From: Planctomycetota bacterium
Lineage (GTDB): Bacteria > Planctomycetota > Phycisphaerae > UBA1845
DNA length: 5,356 nt
NCBI GenBank assembly: GCA_022566435.1
Contig: JADFIX010000357.1
Coordinates: 1 to 5,356, forward strand
Direction: 5' to 3'
Shown here: positions 4,082 through 5,356 of the stretch, piece after piece
Numbering within the stretch: the first letter of the stretch is position 1
How the letters are laid out: each line of letters starts with the position of its first letter
Program-made: the position numbers and the translations under genes
Notes under the pieces: model-generated
What the model was told of the DNA's origin: nothing
Databases searched by the model: none
What the model saw: the letters and a program-made list of their open reading frames with translations, nothing else

Positions 4082-4851
4082 CGCTACGAGTCATCGGAAA
4101 CCTGATCGGCCAGGACGACGAATGGTCGACATCGCTTGGCCGCCGAGTCGTCCGCCACCTCCAAAGCTGCCAGACTTGCCAGGCGACTCGCGAACGCTTG
4201 CCGGGCGGCGTTGAGCTGCTCGGGGCGCTGACGCCCGTGCCGGCGCCGCCCGGATGGGAAGACACGATCCTTGACCGGCTGCGCACCGCCGTCGGCTCCG
4301 GACAGCTCCCGGCCGCGGCAGCCATTCCGCCTGCTCCTGCCGCCACAGCCGCGCCAACCGCCACCCCTGCCGCCGCAGTCTCCCTGGGCACCCTGGGTGG
4401 CGGAGACGGCATCGGCGAACGGATCGCGCGCTTCTTTAGCGAAGGAGGACCCCGAGGACCGCTCTTAGCCGTGTTTGGCGTTGGGATGATCCTCATCATC
4501 CTGGTGCTCGCGGCCCTCTGCGGCGCGGGCGCATTCGATGGCGATGGGACCAGCGCGACACCGACCGCTACGGCTACCGCCACAGGTACCGTCACCGCCA
4601 CGCCGACGGTGACGTCGACGGCCACCACGACGCCAACAACGACCGCTACCACAGCCATCGAGCCGACGGCTACATCCGAGCCGCCCGCGACCCCATCGCC
4701 GGAGGCGACCACCCCGGCCACGGCCACCGACGTACCGACGGCGGAGCCGCCGACAGCGACGTCCCCTGCGCCGACGGATGTCCCCGTCCCGCCCAGTGCT
4801 ACTCCGCCGCCGCCGCAGCCAACAGACAAGCCACCCCCGCCAAAGCCCTAG
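4069..4851 (+). CDS. Zinc-finger/anti-sigma-like C-terminal part of a membrane regulator, N-terminus missing
   Basis: The frame is closed upstream by a TGA at 4063-4065, inside the intron tail, so the GTG at 4069 is only the first possible start and is probably not the native one. The segment LGRRVVRHLQSCQTCQ (residues 23-38) has the H-x3-C-x2-C spacing of anti-sigma (zf-HC2) zinc sites. It resembles the C-terminal region of some ECF sigma factors fused to such a site (actinobacterial and chloroflexal proteins). Then come VELLGALTPVPAPPGWEDTI (48-67), an Ala/Pro linker (79-104) and one membrane helix (about 131-153, PLLAVFGVGMILIILVLAAL). The tail of about 105 residues is almost all Thr, Ala, Pro and Val and is presumably outside the cell. 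The Thr/Ala/Pro tail and GC content suggest Chloroflexota. The sigma region expected upstream is absent, so the gene is cut by the join at about 4081. Confidence 0.65.
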   Translation: MRRLPLRVIGNLIGQDDEWSTSLGRRVVRHLQSCQTCQATRERLPGGVELLGALTPVPAPPGWEDTILDRLRTAVGSGQLPAAAAIPPAPAATAAPTATPAAAVSLGTLGGGDGIGERIARFFSEGGPRGPLLAVFGVGMILIILVLAALCGAGAFDGDGTSATPTATATATGTVTATPTVTSTATTTPTTTATTAIEPTATSEPPATPSPEATTPATATDVPTAEPPTATSPAPTDVPVPPSATPPPPQPTDKPPPPKP

Positions 4852-5356
4852 CCAGCCTGCGCGGGTCGCGGGTATACTGGCCTTGTGCTGCCGTAGCTTT
4901 GTTTTGAGCCCCGCCCAGCTCTTGCCCCTAGGGGGAGCGGAGATGAGGCGTGAATCCAATCCTGTCCGGCTCGCGACGCCGGGTGACTGTGCGCCCAGAC
5001 CGTAGGAGTCCTTTCTCTCCGCCGCGAATTCGGCTTCTGTCCTTGATCGCGGCCGCGCTCGGCGGCGATGCGCACCAGAAGCGTATGGGTCCGCCCCTTG
5101 CGGATGACCGTGATCTGCTTCTCGCTGCTGCCGTCGGCCTGCTCCCTGGCCTTCTCGACCAGCCCCGCCATCTCCGGCACCGCCTTGGGCAGCATGCGGC
5201 CGATCATCCGGTCCAGGTCCAGCGCCAACAGGGTGGAGGCCGACTGATTGGGCAGATTGATGCGGCCGGCCTGGTCGAGGCCGATGACCCCGGCCGATAC
5301 CCCTTCCAGGACCGCCTCGGTGAAGCGCCGGCGGTCGTCCAGTTGCCGGTTGGTCT
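4848..5356 (-). CDS. ntrY: NtrY-type sensor histidine kinase, PAS-region fragment (both ends missing)
   Basis: The frame enters at the right edge as TNRQLDDRRRFTEAVLEGVS, followed by AGVIGLDQAGRINLPNQSAS, then LDLDRMIGRMLPKAVPEM and HTLLVRIAAERG. I recognise this as the linker and PAS domain of alphaproteobacterial NtrY, the membrane sensor kinase paired with NtrX in nitrogen control. Homology ends near 5036-5045. The family normally continues with a 'G..VTFDDIT' strand and then the histidine-containing kinase core. Here the frame continues as unrelated Arg/Ser/Pro-rich sequence to a TAG at 4848-4850, overlapping the end of the convergent gene. Residues encoded below about 5036 are therefore probably not real protein. 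The gene is broken at or near GAATTC (5026-5031). Confidence 0.65.
   Translation of the reverse strand, partial: TNRQLDDRRRFTEAVLEGVSAGVIGLDQAGRINLPNQSASTLLALDLDRMIGRMLPKAVPEMAGLVEKAREQADGSSEKQITVIRKGRTHTLLVRIAAERGRDQGQKPNSRRRERTPTVWAHSHPASRAGQDWIHASSPLPLGARAGRGSKQSYGSTRPVYPRPAQAG
4852..5036. other. Unassigned spacer between the two right-hand fragments
   Basis: About 185 bases with no gene I can support. It holds a TATACT (4872-4877) without a convincing -35 partner, a hairpin GCTC-TTG-CCCC/GGGG-GAGC (4918-4938) with no T-run, and a 20-codon ORF at 4943-5005. It has the GC content of the gene to its left and ends at the GAATTC where NtrY homology begins on the other side. Confidence 0.5.

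Noticed and set aside
4014..4829. 271-aa minus-strand frame rich in Gly, Val and Ala
   Set aside because: It is the antisense of the Thr/Ala/Pro repeat region on the plus strand. Simple codon repeats keep several frames open in high-GC DNA.
4872..4877. TATACT as a -10 promoter element
   Set aside because: No -35-like hexamer at 16-18 bases upstream, and no credible gene immediately downstream.
4918..4938. Hairpin downstream of the high-GC gene as an intrinsic terminator
   Set aside because: The stem is interrupted by a three-base bulge and no T-run follows on either strand.
4943..5005. 20-codon ORF MRRESNPVRLATPGDCAPRP after a purine-rich stretch
   Set aside because: Very short, no family, and it lies between two broken genes. 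Nothing supports translation beyond an AGGGGG at plausible spacing.
5026..5036. GAATTCGGCTT, identical to the edge of a common TA-cloning vector
   Set aside because: The bases before it do not continue as vector polylinker, so the 11-base match alone does not prove vector sequence. The chimera suspicion is kept as a finding on other grounds.

Overview
The window is a mosaic of three unrelated-looking pieces. Bases 1 to about 4080 are a run of small cassette genes of moderate GC, all on the minus strand. They are separated by 88 to 147 bp imperfect palindromes that end in integron core sites (GTTGGGC, GTTGGCC and degenerate forms), so I read the stretch as an integron gene-cassette array. No integrase gene or attI site is in view, so it may be an integrase-less attC cluster or the interior of a larger integron. 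One protein begins with FSLSNLLLVTALIAACIGW, a hydrophobic N-terminus of a type very common in Planctomycetota. That makes a planctomycete host my best guess.

Read along the minus strand (right to left), the array runs as follows. First comes attC with a group II intron tail (3950-4081), then a short FloA/flotillin-like fragment (3583-3927) and attC (3420-3565). A probable two-gene cassette follows, with a 165-aa protein (2911-3408) and a DUF7079-like protein (2544-2906), then attC (2473-2560). Next are a 35-aa ORF (2358-2465), attC (2204-2338), a membrane-anchored 179-aa protein (1614-2153) and attC (1503-1592). After these come a 107-aa protein (1168-1491), attC (1012-1158), the planctomycete-type 101-aa protein (696-1001), and an attC carrying a second group II intron tail (473-683). 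The array ends with a 111-aa protein (130-465), a half attC (116-138) and the first 29 codons of a small basic protein (1-89) that runs off the left edge. Genes typically start 8 to 15 bases after the core site. They are independent cassettes, not a pathway.

The two intron tails (591-661 and 4022-4066) share 27 identical bases, which form a 9-bp hairpin with a GAAA loop followed by CTACCT. Both lie in the strand opposite to the cassettes, inside attC sites, and keep only the 3' end of the intron. They look like 5'-truncated insertions.

From about 4081 the GC content jumps. A plus-strand frame (4069-4851) encodes a zinc-finger-like HLQSCQTCQ segment, one membrane helix and a long Pro/Thr/Ala tail, in the style of Chloroflexota sigma/anti-sigma fusion proteins. 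Its N-terminus is missing. From about 5036 to the right edge, the minus strand encodes a PAS-domain fragment of an alphaproteobacterial NtrY-type sensor kinase. That homology stops next to a GAATTC. Three taxonomic flavours with broken genes at both joins make an assembly or library chimera a serious possibility. Claims about the array should be kept separate from claims about the right-hand 1.3 kb.
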